Positions 20,130-29,822 of a stretch of DNA of 64,000 bases are shown here, in pieces (the stretch's first letter is position 1; each line of letters starts with the position of its first letter). Origin of the DNA: Emiliania huxleyi CCMP1516 (lineage: Eukaryota > Haptophyta > Isochrysidales > Noelaerhabdaceae); NCBI RefSeq assembly GCF_000372725.1, contig NW_005202428.1:2350873-2414872 (forward strand). The letters are read 5' to 3'. The translations under genes were made by a program, and so were the position numbers. The notes below the pieces were generated by a model. The model saw only the letters and a program-made list of their open reading frames with translations. It was not told the origin of the DNA and searched no databases.

Positions 20130-22007
20130 ATGGCGAGCAGCAGCTTTGTCAGCAGATGCTGCACAGCATACACGGTCAGCGGGGCCGGTTATATGAGCCG
20201 GATCGAGGGCACCTACCTGAGGACGTCAGACGATCGGTACACAAAGGCCTCGGACAGCACCTTTTACCTCCACCGCATGGACAGTGGCGAGTGGAGCCTT
20301 GTGCGGAGCAAAAGCGGCAATACGTACACCTGCGCTTGGACGGGCAGCTCAACGGATGAGTGCCCATCCTCATCCGGGTGGCTTGTCCAGTTCGGTGCCA
20401 CGAACGAGTACCTTCCCGGAATGACTCCGGAAGAGTGGCCCTCTATGTCGGATTCGCTCGCCATAGATTGCGGCGCTCCGCCGGCCTCTTCCCCGCTGCC
20501 GCTCTCGCCCTCTCCCACGCCGCTCTCGCCCTCTCCCACGCCGCCAGCCTCAAGGGAGCTCGCGTCGCAGACTCTGCTGCCGTCCGATCTCAAAGGACGG
20601 GCAACGGCCGATCAGCCACTTGCTTGCCTGGCCTGCGACGCGGGAGGCGACTCGGGCGGGGCGGCGCTTGTCGACGGGCGGTGCATGGAGTGGTGCAGTG
20701 AATGGGGCTATTGCGGCACCACCGTCGACTATCAGGACATCGACTGCCGCGGCTGGAGACCATCACCGCCGCCGCCACCAGAGTGCCCAGCGTGGTGCCC
20801 CGGCGGAATGGGCTGGGAGACCGCCTGCCAACTTGAGAATGGCTCATGCGCAGCCTGCACCGTCGAATGCAACACCCCGCCACCCTCGCCGCCACCCTCA
20901 CCGCCGCCGTCGCCAGTTCCGATGCCGCCACCGTCGCCCCTGCAGTCGCCACTGCCGTTGCCTCCGCCGCTGCCACTGACCCAACCGCCCTCGCCACTGC
21001 CGCTGCTACCACCCTCACCCTCGCCACTGCCGCTGCCACCACCCTCACCCTCGCCACCGCCGCCCTCTCCAGCGCCGCTGCCGCCGCCTTCGCCTCTACC
21101 GCCGCCGCCGCCCTCGCCCTCGCCACCACCCTCGCCCTCGCCACCGCCGCCCTCGCCCTAGCCACCACCTTCGCCCTCGCCACCGCCGCCCTCACCCTCG
21201 CCACCGCCGCCCTTGCCCTTGCCACCGCCGCCCTCGCCCCCACCCTCACTGCCACCACCACCGCCACGGCCGCCGCCGCCGCCGCCGCCGTCACCAGCCC
21301 TGCCGACGCCGCCGCCGCCGCCGCCGCTGACGCCGCCGCTCCCGCCACCGCCGCTGCCGCCGCCTTCGCCTCCGCCCCCGCCGCCTCCGCCCCCGCCGCC
21401 TCCGCCCCCGCCGCCTCCGCCCCCGCCGCCTCCGCCCCCGCCGCCTCCGCCCCCGCCGCCGCCACCACCTCCACTATCGCCGCCGCCTCCGCCTCTGTCG
21501 CCCTCACCGTACCCGCCGCCGCCGCCATTGACGACCGCGCTAAACGAACCCGCCAAGGCTGGAGATAAGACGGTCCGCCTGGAGGAGGGCGTCTTCGAGC
21601 CGGGAGACGAGGTCCGGATCGACGAGGGCGACTCAGCCGAGCGAAATGCGATCGTGTCGATAGAGCCGAATGTGCACGCCCGAATTCTGACGCTCGAGCC
21701 CCTGAAGATGCAGGAGGGCCTCCTCTCGGAGGCCAACACTGCCACGCTGAAAGCCCCGCTCGCCGCCAGCCACCCGGTGGGGACGGCTGTCATGAAGGTG
21801 ACGCGCAACGCTGCGCCGATTGAAGTGGACCCGGAAGGGGGGGGCATGGCGGGGGTGATTGCAGGTGCCGCAGGCGGCGCCGTGGCCGTCATCGGGGCGG
21901 CCATCGCCGGCGTGATGTGGCACAGGCGGCGGACTGAGCAGAAGAGGCAGGAGCGGATGATGAAGACGCACGGGCAGACCAAGGTGTCGAGTTGCGGGGT
22001 CCGATAG
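20130..22007 (+). CDS. Pro-rich cell-surface protein with hevein-like module, in-frame stop
   Basis: One frame holds, in order, an N-terminal globular domain ('RIEGTYLRTSDDRYTKASDS', 'CAWTGSS'), a hevein/chitin-binding-like cysteine motif ('GRCMEWCSEWGYCGTTVDYQ') and a second Cys-rich motif. A Pro/Ser wall-type linker of over 200 residues follows. The C-terminus has a beta-type domain ('AGDKTVRLEEGVFEPGDEVR', 'ILTLEPL..'), a Gly/Ala membrane helix ('GVIAGAAGGAVAVIGAAIAG') and a basic cytoplasmic tail. The frame is broken by TAG at 21159-21161 inside the Pro linker, where neighbouring repeats have TCG; downstream the same frame continues to 22007. The break could be a real nonsense mutation, an intron in the repeat or a sequencing error. 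The first ATG is at 20130, and no clear signal peptide follows it, so an upstream exon is possible. Confidence 0.6.
21040..21480 (+). repeat. CCG/TCG-rich minisatellite coding Pro-Ser
   Basis: Imperfect units of CCGCCGCCCTCGCC give way near 21360 to CCGCCTCCGCCC units. The block encodes the Pro/Ser linker of the surface protein and contains the TAG at 21159. Confidence 0.85.
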
Positions 22008-22959
22008 ACGATGCAGTAGCGTGTGGAGATGTGTGCCTCACAACGCCCGTACCCGACCAGGTGTGGGTCAAGGACCCGGCGCAACCTCTCGGCGGCCTGC
22101 GGACGACCGACATGCCTCTCTCCTCGCGCGCGACCTCGATCCGAACGACGTCGATCAGACGGGCGCAGGCAGCGAGTCTCGCCTCTGTCGACGTCCACAG
22201 CAGCCAGGCGTCCTTCCCGATCCGCCCCGCTCCTTCATGCGCGTCGCAATCCTCACAGCAGCTGGAGAGCCAGACGTCCTTCCCCCTCCGCCCCTCGGCG
22301 CCAGCCCCGGCAGCCTCGTGTTGCAGCTCCATGGAGCAAGCGCCACTAGAGCTGCAACACATCAGAGGGGAGACACCGCGCGACCAACTCGGTCCGCTAC
22401 GACCCTCGACCGCCTCGACCGCCTCCCGAGCCTCGCGGGACCCCACCGACGGTAGCGACACGAGTGACCTGGCATCGCGATCCAACTCGATTCGGCTTGG
22501 AGGGAATCTACACCAGACGATGTGAGTTGCCCTCGGCTCTCTTACTCCCTGTGCAAGCGCTCCGAGTAGTTAATTATCCATGTACCTTAAGGTGTACCGT
22601 GTTAGAGGTTAGAGCCGTAACGGCTAACGCGTAAGTGCTAAACACAGTGTGATATACACCTGATACACGTTTCACAGCGGGGGTCGCCAGAGCCAGACCT
22701 CCAGAGAGTCCGCAGTCGGAGACGGAGTCGCAGTCCGCCGCGGAAAGCGAGAGGTTGCTTTTCCATGTTTCGTCTAACGGTGGAAATAGGATTCCCCGCT
22801 GCTCGCGCAAATCTCCCGCTTAACCCACCTGTAACATTACACTAAGGAGAATTGCTGTGCTCTTTTGCTTTCTCTAACGTATCACAATGCTGCTCTTGCC
22901 TCTATACGGCTTTACACGAGATAGTAGACGGAAGGCATTCAACCCCAACAGGGACACCC
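22008..22959. other. Intergenic, no gene recognised
   Basis: Convergent space between the surface-protein gene and the propeller gene. Short open frames on both strands have no family signature. From 22560 to 22900 the DNA is AT-richer and could hold 3' ends of both transcripts. Confidence 0.4.
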
Positions 22960-24301
22960 TTACGCAGCCCTGGCCCCCGGGTCGATTCGGAGCACCCGAT
23001 CGGCCTGCTGCGGCATGGCGTATATGACGCCACTCGGCGCAATCACACCGCCCTCCCACTTCTCGGGGGAGGCGCCGCACGAGTCGCCGCCCGAGAGTCG
23101 CAGCGTCGTCACCTCGAAGCTTGGCGAGATGCGCAGCACGGCCGGCGCGTTGCAGGGCAGGCCGTAGATGGCGTTGTCGCGGCCGAGGAAGCCGTTCTGC
23201 CACTTGTTGCCTCCCGGGTAGCTCGGGCCGATCAGGCTCACCTGCTCGTCCTCGGGCACGCCCGGCGCGCAGCAGATGTGGAGGGTCCGCCCCGTGTCTG
23301 AGGGAAAGCAGACCACGTCGCCGTTGGCCGCGGTGCAAGCGCCGCCCCACTTGTACTTTGTGTCGGGCAGCACCATCCCAATCTCGCGCACCTGTGAGAT
23401 GGCACGTGCACGTCTCTCACCAGGCAGCAACCTGCATCTCTCACGCCAACTCTCGGCCCACCTCGTCGCTCCCGACCACAATCTTGAGCACCCGCCGCGC
23501 GTGCGCAGGCACCCCGTAGATGTTCCCGTCGCCGCCGACCGCGGCGCCGTGCCACTTCCAGCCGCCGCCCGGCAGATTGCCTAGTAGGGTGCCCGTCTCG
23601 CTGGCCGGGTCGAACTTGAGAACCTGCAGGACGGTGCACAGGCGGGTCACGTCTGGAGGGAGGTCTCGCTCGCTGGGTCAGGCTCGGAGCACCGCCGAGG
23701 CGCAGTTTGGCACGTTGTACATGCAGCCGTCCTTGCCGAGCAGCGAGCCGTACCACTTCTGCTTGCCCGGCCACGGCCCGCCCACCAGGCTCACCTCGCC
23801 GCTCGCCGGGGCGATCTTGAGCACCCTGTCCGCGTTGCACGGGCAGCAGTAGAGGCTGCCGTTGGCGGCTCGGACACCGCCGTGCCACTTCCAGTGGCCT
23901 TGCAGCGCGTCGGGGTCGCCGAGCAGATCGATGCCGCCCGCGCGGTCGATGCGGAGCACCTGGTTGCCGTTGGACGGCACGCCGAACGTGTCGCCCGTCT
24001 CTGGGTCGAGCGCGCCGCGCAGCCACTTGAATTTTCCGCCGCGGATGGCCGAGAGGCCGCGCAGGTCGCCGAGTCGCGTCACCTCGTCCGTGCGCGGGTC
24101 CACCTTGAGGACGCACTTGGCGCTGCCCGGCACGCCATAGATGCAGCCGTCCGCCGCCAGCTCGCCGCCGAGCCACTTGTCGATGCCGGGGTGGCTCCCA
24201 CCAATCAGCTCGACCGTCGCCCCATACGCTGACGGGCACTCGGCGGCGGGCGCAGCGGCATTGCTCTCGGGCGGCGGCTGCGGGTCAGAGCGGCAGGGCA
24301 T
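22960..24301 (-). CDS. Beta-propeller-like repeat protein
   Basis: Three exons on the minus strand: 23693-24301, about 23480-23623 and 22960-23391, with phase-0 GT-AG junctions. The product (about 395 residues) consists of seven to eight ~50-residue repeats. Each repeat contains a version of 'KWxGGxxAxDGxIYGxPxxA' followed by 'VLKIDPxT', for example 'DKWLGGELAADGCIYGVP' and 'RVLKIAPASGE'. The pattern resembles NHL/SMP30-type propeller blades. Intron 1 falls between 'CASA' and 'VLKFDP' and restores a repeat exactly, which supports the model. No catalytic motif is evident, so a binding or scaffold role is inferred. No clear signal peptide is present. Confidence 0.75.
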
Positions 24302-25125
24302 GGCTAAAGGCAAAGGCACGGGAGGATTTGGCTATTTGCCTCATGGGTGCCGCAGTCACAATCCTGCAACATGCCTCCGATCGTGAGCAGTTCAGCTCGC
24401 AATCCTACATCTCGTAGGACTATGAGCGGCTGCGCTCACAATCGTACCAAAGATCCAGAGAGAGATTTTCAATACCACAACTCTAACACTCACACGTCAT
24501 TTGGGGCCTGGAGCCTGTTCACGCGCGCGCGAGACGTGCAGATCCAAGCATGGCTAGCGCAACGAGGGCGCCCCCCAATCGCTCCAGCCGCGAGCGCCTG
24601 TGAGCGCGCCGCCGGGAGGGTCTCCTCACAATTCAAGGAGGGGCTCTTGCGCAGAGTTGAAAAAGAAATTAAGCGGTGCTTTCAGAAAAAGATCGAAAAG
24701 AATTCAATTAGGCGCGCACAGGGGCGAAAGCGTGTGAGACGAAGCAGATTGCCTTGCATCTACTAACCCGCATCCAGGCTCCTCCCCTCATCCCCCACCT
24801 TATCTGACGTCCTTGCCCCCTAGCACACGCACGCGCCACCACACGAGTGCTGCCAGCACGCGAAAGCCTGGTTGTGCGGTTCGCGGTGCAAAACGGGCGC
24901 AAAGGCTTCCGACCATCGCGTACCTGCACTTGCCTGCACTCCTCCCGCAGGCGCTCGGAAAATGGCCCTCTTCATGCTCGCCGGCTCCGCTGAGGCACGT
25001 CTCCCTCCCGTGGTGCGATATAGCCCCTCTCCTTGCTGAGGCCTCAGCCTCTCCGCGCTCAGGCGCTCCTTTGCCCGCCGGTTGTCCACCGCCCCACCGT
25101 GTCTCGCCGCGCGAGCGAGTTTGTG
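24302..25125. other. Intergenic with a dispersed repeat
   Basis: No supported gene. A copy of family D lies at about 24475-24545 (CTAACACTCACACGTCATTT onward through CGCGCGCGCGAGACGTGCA). The inverse of this copy is at 27025-27115. Confidence 0.6.
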
Positions 25126-25308
25126 ATGATGCCCAAATTCATCAAGGATCTCTTCGGCGGCGACAAACCCGAGGCGGGCGACAACCCGTTCGAGACTTTC
25201 ATCAACATGGTGCAGGGCAAGACGGAGAAGAAGGCCGAGGAGGCCAAGGCGGCGGAGGCGCCGGCATCAGAGGGCGAGCCCGCCGACGAGCCCGCCGCCG
25301 CCGAGTAG
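25126..25308 (+). CDS. Small acidic protein or terminal exon, unknown
   Basis: ATG at 25126 (two ATGs in a row) opens a short frame: 'MMPKFIKDLFGGDKPEAG', then 'NPFETFINMVQGKTEKKAEE', ending in an Ala/Glu/Pro tail. The composition is protein-like, with an amphipathic N-terminal helix and a charged disordered tail of 60 residues in all. The frame is open upstream, so this could be the last exon of a longer gene; no confident upstream exon was found. No family was recognised. Confidence 0.4.
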   Translation: MMPKFIKDLFGGDKPEAGDNPFETFINMVQGKTEKKAEEAKAAEAPASEGEPADEPAAAE

Positions 25309-26619
25309 TGTGGTTTTGGCGGCCTTAAATGCCACACAGCGACCTGTCCATGCTGCCAAACGAGGCCAACAGCGGGCAGTCGTACCCCGTACCGCAGCCG
25401 TTCGAGTGCATGCACGGCGATCCCTGCACCCTGGCCGTGTCGAGTACCGAGTCTGCGAGGCGCACCAGCGTCCGCGGCCCAACCCCCCCATGGAGCATAG
25501 GCTGTGCACACTCTCCATGGGGCCATGTTTAGTTGTGAGAAAGGAGAAATTTTGTGCAAGCTTGTTTGAGCAGCTGCGCGCCCGCCGTGCGCCGCGGCCC
25601 CTGTGTGCATCAAACGTTAACTTTGGGCCTAACAGTTGCACTATTGTTGGCTAAAATCCTCAACGTTGTTCAAGTGTTCTCCCCAGCCCAAGCTGTTACT
25701 GTTTGTTACTGTTGTTACTGTTGCTCACGCTATCCTGTGCAGTCAGGGCAAGTGGGGGCGCGGGGGGGTGGAGTGCCCAGCGTCTTTACACGTTTACCCT
25801 GGGATTTCTCTGCCCAGTCCGGGGGTGCGTCGAACCTTCCATCACCCTGGGAACGTCCGGGTGTTGGAAGATTACTTTTTGTTACTGTTGTTCAGTGGTC
25901 AGCAAGCAGAAAATGCCAAAAAAAACCCGGGTAAACCCCGAAAATACCTGGGGTTTCCCGGGTATTTTCGGGTATTACCCGCAGCCGCACTGGACGCTGG
26001 AGATCGTCGTGGGTCACTGCCAGGCCTTCCTTATTGTTGTTCAGCCGGCCTAACGTTAGCTACTGTTGTTGGGGAGCCCCACTGTTGTTCTGTTGTTTGT
26101 TACTGTTAACACTAAGCAACACTGTTCAGCTCTTATGTTAACGTTTGACAACCCTACTGTGCAGTACCCAGTAGCTACGACTACGAGGAGTTGTCAGCAG
26201 ATCTTGAGCAAGCGGGAACCCCGAGGATTCGGTGTCGCTCCTCATCGCAAACCCTGTCAGCAGTCCACCCTCAGGTATGTTGGTAAGAGCCGTACCTGCT
26301 TCGTGCTTGCGCACAAATAGACCAGCTCACCCCACCGGCACCGCGCGAGCCGACTTGGACTTCTCGCCTTGGCCTTCCTTTGGGCGAAACTTTCTTTCTT
26401 CGCGCCTGTGCATTCGTTTTTGGAACACTTCAAATTGTGTATTGTCAGTGCCAGTGCGCGCCGTGGCACACTATGACTCCCGTGCCTAGAGAGAGTAGAG
26501 TAGAAAGAAAGAAAGAACACAGGCGCCCAACCAAGGGCCTAGTGAAGTGAGAGTCGAATGAAACATTCTTTTTTCGCCCCACACTCTCTCACAACTGTGG
26601 TGTAACTTGAGCACTTACT

Positions 26620-26705
26620 TGATTGAGCACTGGAAAGGGTCGATTCCGCGTTGTACGGGACCCCTCGATCGTCTCGCCCTCCCTCACTGGTGTGTTCATG
26701 GGGGG
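26620..26705 (-). repeat. Dispersed repeat family B, copy 1
   Basis: Reads, in inverse orientation, the unit CGATCGAGGGGTCCCGTACC through ATCCAGTGCTCAAGTGCTCA that is also found at 48185-48255 and 57043-57130. It is followed by a poly-G run. Confidence 0.8.
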
Positions 26706-26879
26706 GGGGGGGGGGGGTCATAACAAACACGGAGAGAAATCGCCTCCCTCTCCTCCAGGCATTCGTGGCATCCTATGCCGCTATGGGTCGTCCAGAGTAT
26801 CGACCTCTGGCTTGTCAGCCGCCCCACCGAGGGCACCATGAAGTACAGCGATCGCCACCTCGCTGGCCTCTCCGCAAGG

Positions 26880-27008
26880 CCCCCCGACCGCGTCGAACTC
26901 ATCGGCGCGGGCTCTCTCGGCTACGGGACCGGCCCCAGCTTCGGCTGAGGGCTAACAAGCTGCCGAGCCCAAATCACTGTGAGAGTCGTGATTTCTTGTT
27001 GGTTTCCT
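26880..27008 (+). repeat. Dispersed repeat family C, copy 2
   Basis: Nearly identical to 19575-19702, from CCGCGTCGAACTCATCGGCG to the GTGATTTCTTGTTGG end. Confidence 0.85.
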
Positions 27009-27019
27009 AAAATCTCACC

Positions 27020-27115
27020 TGGCAACCCTGTCTGCACGTCTCGCGCGCGCGTGAACAGGGCTCCAGGCCCCAAATGACGTGTGAGTGTTAGTTAGAGTTG
27101 TTTGGTATTGCTCGC
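27020..27115 (-). repeat. Dispersed repeat family D, copy 2
   Basis: Inverse of the 24475-24545 unit: CTGCACGTCTCGCGCGCGCG through CCCCAAATGACGTGTGAGTG. Confidence 0.8.
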
Positions 27116-27459
27116 TCATACGGGAGCGCAGCGACCTGAAACGGTCCGTCGACAAATTCGAAACGCCCGCCGAATTCGAAACGTGCGCCGCTCCCGCCGA
27201 TCTCCCGCTAACGGACCTTACCCGCCTGTAACCTCTCTTTAAGGTATTGCTAAAAATCTCTCTCTCAAACACGGTTGGTGTAACTAAACAACGAACAGAG
27301 AGAGAGAGAGGATTGCCGTGCGCGCAACTAAACAAATAGAGCACACGTCTCCCGGAGAGACAGATGGGTGACGCACGAAGTGTGTCACACGACGCACGAA
27401 CAGTGCGCGCCAAGTAAGTAATAGTAACCAGCAGACATCTCCAGATAGATGGGCGACGA

Positions 27460-27735
27460 GAATCGGAGAAGGACTGCGAAGAGAGATAGGAAGAGGCGGA
27501 CGCCCAAGGGTGGGCGACGGCTAGCGCACCACACCCCTCTCCTTAAAATCCCTGTGTGGTGGCGGCAGCGTGCCGTCCTCCCATCCCTCCCTTGGGTTCG
27601 CCGTTTTCTTTCTTTCTTTTTAGCTGGGCGACGCACGAACCCGAGGCACAGCAGACAGAAAGAAAGAAAACAGACAACCCAAGGGAGGGATGGGAGACGG
27701 CACGCCGCCACCACACAGGGATTTTAAGGTAGGTA
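27460..27735. repeat. Family A 3' ends in inverted (tail-to-tail) arrangement
   Basis: A plus-oriented 3' end (27470-27630: GAAGAGGCGGACGCCCAAGG, then CTTAAAATCCCTGTGTGGTG, then TTTCTTTCTTTCTTTTT) is followed at once by a minus-oriented copy (27655-27735: AGAAAGAAAGAAAACAGAC, then CACCACACAGGGATTTTAAG). Together they form a large inverted repeat capable of a hairpin. Confidence 0.85.
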
Positions 27736-27860
27736 GGTATATAACTACGTCGGAAAAAATCTTTTCGCGGACTTCTCACCACGCCGAAGCGACACGCCTT
27801 AACCGCGAGCTTGTTGCCTGTGGTAAGGGCGTACGCCCTAACCTGTGGCTCCAAGTTGGC

Positions 27861-29728
27861 ATGTTCTCGCGCTTTTCGCCCAGGATCGCCCGCCGCGCCG
27901 CGGGCGCTGTCCTCGGCGCGGGCGGATGCGTGTGCGCGCATGCCGAGGAGGCCTCCGCTTCCAAGCGCAGGAAGCCGCGAGCTGCCAGCGGCGGCGTCAG
28001 CGGCGAGTTCACGGAGCAGCCGCGAGTTGTGCGCTCGCTCTTCGACCATTCCTTCTTTGGCAAAGAGGTCGATGTTCTCGGCGTTCCGGTTCGGGCGCAC
28101 GCGTCTGTCTCGGACGCCGCGGTCGTTGTCGCGGCCGACCGGCTCTCGCGGATGCTTCGGCACATGCCGACCGCCGTGCGCGATCGCCTCGCGCGGAGAG
28201 GCGCCTCGTTCCACGTCATCGGAATCGGGCAGGGGACGAGCGATCTTCCCGAGCACCGGCACATGAAGGGCGTGGACGGCGGCTATACGGGCGAGAGGGG
28301 CGTCACGCTCGACCAGCGGACGCGCGGGATGGGCGGGGTACAGTCTTCGTGCGGCGAGGAGAACCTGATCGACCTCGACTCGGACCCGCGGTACAAGGGG
28401 TGCGACATCCTCACCCACGAGTTTGCCCACTGCATCATGGACGTCGGCTTGCCCCCCGCGCTGCAACTCGCCATCCGAGAGACGTTTGACACCGCGGTCT
28501 GCGCGCACGGCCGGTGGACGCGACCTGACGGCTCTCGCGCCTACGCGGGCTCGAACGCGTCTGAGTACTTCGCAGAGCTGACGATGTGGTACTTTGGCAC
28601 CCACGGCGAGTTTGTCGACCGCGCGAGCTGCACGCCCCCACCCGGACCGGGCGAGACGTAGCCGAGACGTAGCCGAGACGTAGCCGAGATGTGGGCCGCC
28701 GAGAAGGCCCGAGGCCCGAGATGTGGGCCGAGAAGGCTCGCGAGATGAGTGGCGCCGGCGTGAGCGGGAGCAGGCGGTCTCGCGGCGTATGACCCGGAGG
28801 GCTTCGCGCTGCTCGCTGCGATCTACAGCGGCACGCACCCGGCGCTGGCAGACGCAGACCCGCCCTCGACACGGCTCGCCCCGATCGAGGCGGCGGCGCG
28901 GGAAGCGGAGCCAGGGCCTCCGGTCGGCGGACCTTTCCGGGAGCCTTCTCGGAAGCTTCGTGTAGGCGAGTGCGGAGGAGCCGGGCCCGGTCTCGGCCGA
29001 CGGGGAGGAGGTCTCGCTTGCCCCGCGTGTGCTGCTTGGGCCCTGCACTCTGCCTGCCTGCCTTGGTGTGGCCTGCCTCGGTGTGGAGATGCGAGGGGCT
29101 GCCCTCGCCCTCTGCCCTTGCCCCGCCACGCTGTGCGTGCGGAGAGGTCCGCCCGCCGGCCTGCCTTCCCAGGTCGAGGGCGAGGTCGTCACTGTCGAGT
29201 TCGACAACCGAGGCTGCGACTGCGAGTGGAGCCTGTTTTGGATCACACCGCAGGGGGAGCGGCGGCAGCACGGGAGACTAGATGCGCAGGACAGACCCGC
29301 GTCTCCCGACTAGCGCTCGAGAGGACACGTGTTCCAGCGGTCTCAGTCTGTATTCGGTGTAGTCGTAGCCCTTGAGCTCACGTGACGCGGCGAATCCACT
29401 GAGTGAGATGGACCGTTGTGTTGATGGCGCACGTGCACGTGTCAGGTACGGCACGGTGCCCGCCGAGGGGACGCTGCTCCAGCAAACCTTCCCCAGCCAC
29501 GTCTGGCTGCTCGAGCGCTCCACCGCCCCTTCGACCCGGCCGCAGCCAGCCAAGCAGCGGCTGCACTACGCTGCACCCCGCGACAAGGTGAAGGTCTGCC
29601 TCGCGACCGTGACGGACGACGCCGGTTGCCGTGTCCACTTCGCCGACCGGGGACGCGCCTCGCCAGACCCGGAGCTGGGCCGGCCGCCGTCCACGCCCAA
29701 CGGCACCGTGCCCTCTCGGCAGCCCTAA
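27861..29728 (+). CDS. Zinc metallopeptidase with C-terminal VHL-like domain
   Basis: Exons 27861-28650, 28774-28961, 29173-29267 and 29446-29728, with consistent phases. The N-terminus is hydrophobic and Ala-rich (possible leader). The peptidase part has 'GCDILTHEFAHCIMDVG' (HExxH-type zinc site, written HEFAH) and, about 60 residues later, 'SNASEYFAELTMWYFGTHG', whose Glu is the likely third zinc ligand (gluzincin pattern). 'AYDPEGFALLAAIYSGTHP' in exon 2 is typical of the end of this peptidase domain. Exons 3 and 4 encode a beta-domain like that of von Hippel-Lindau proteins: 'VVTVEFDNRGCDCEWSLFWI', then 'RRQYGTVPAEGTLLQQTFPS' and 'HVWLL'. Introns 1 and 3 use GC donors (28651 and 29268), and intron 1 is filled with CGAGACGTAGC repeats. 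The substrate is unknown. Confidence 0.7.
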
Positions 29729-29822
29729 GTGGCTAATGTGAGCTAAAAAAAAGTAACTATCATATGTTTATGTATTAAATTATAATCATATTTGCTGCGC
29801 CGCGAGTTTTTTCTCTAGACTC

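Larger units (their letters stand above)
25310..27860. other. Repeat-rich intergenic region
   Basis: No supported gene. 25640-26130 is rich in TTACTGTTGTT units and is AT-richer than the genes. From 26620 onward the DNA is a patchwork of dispersed repeat families B, C, D and A, annotated separately. Confidence 0.6.

Noticed and set aside
20590..21528. Minus-strand Ala/Val-rich frame over the Pro-rich repeat
   Set aside because: It is the antisense of a CCG/TCG coding minisatellite and shows no independent coding evidence.
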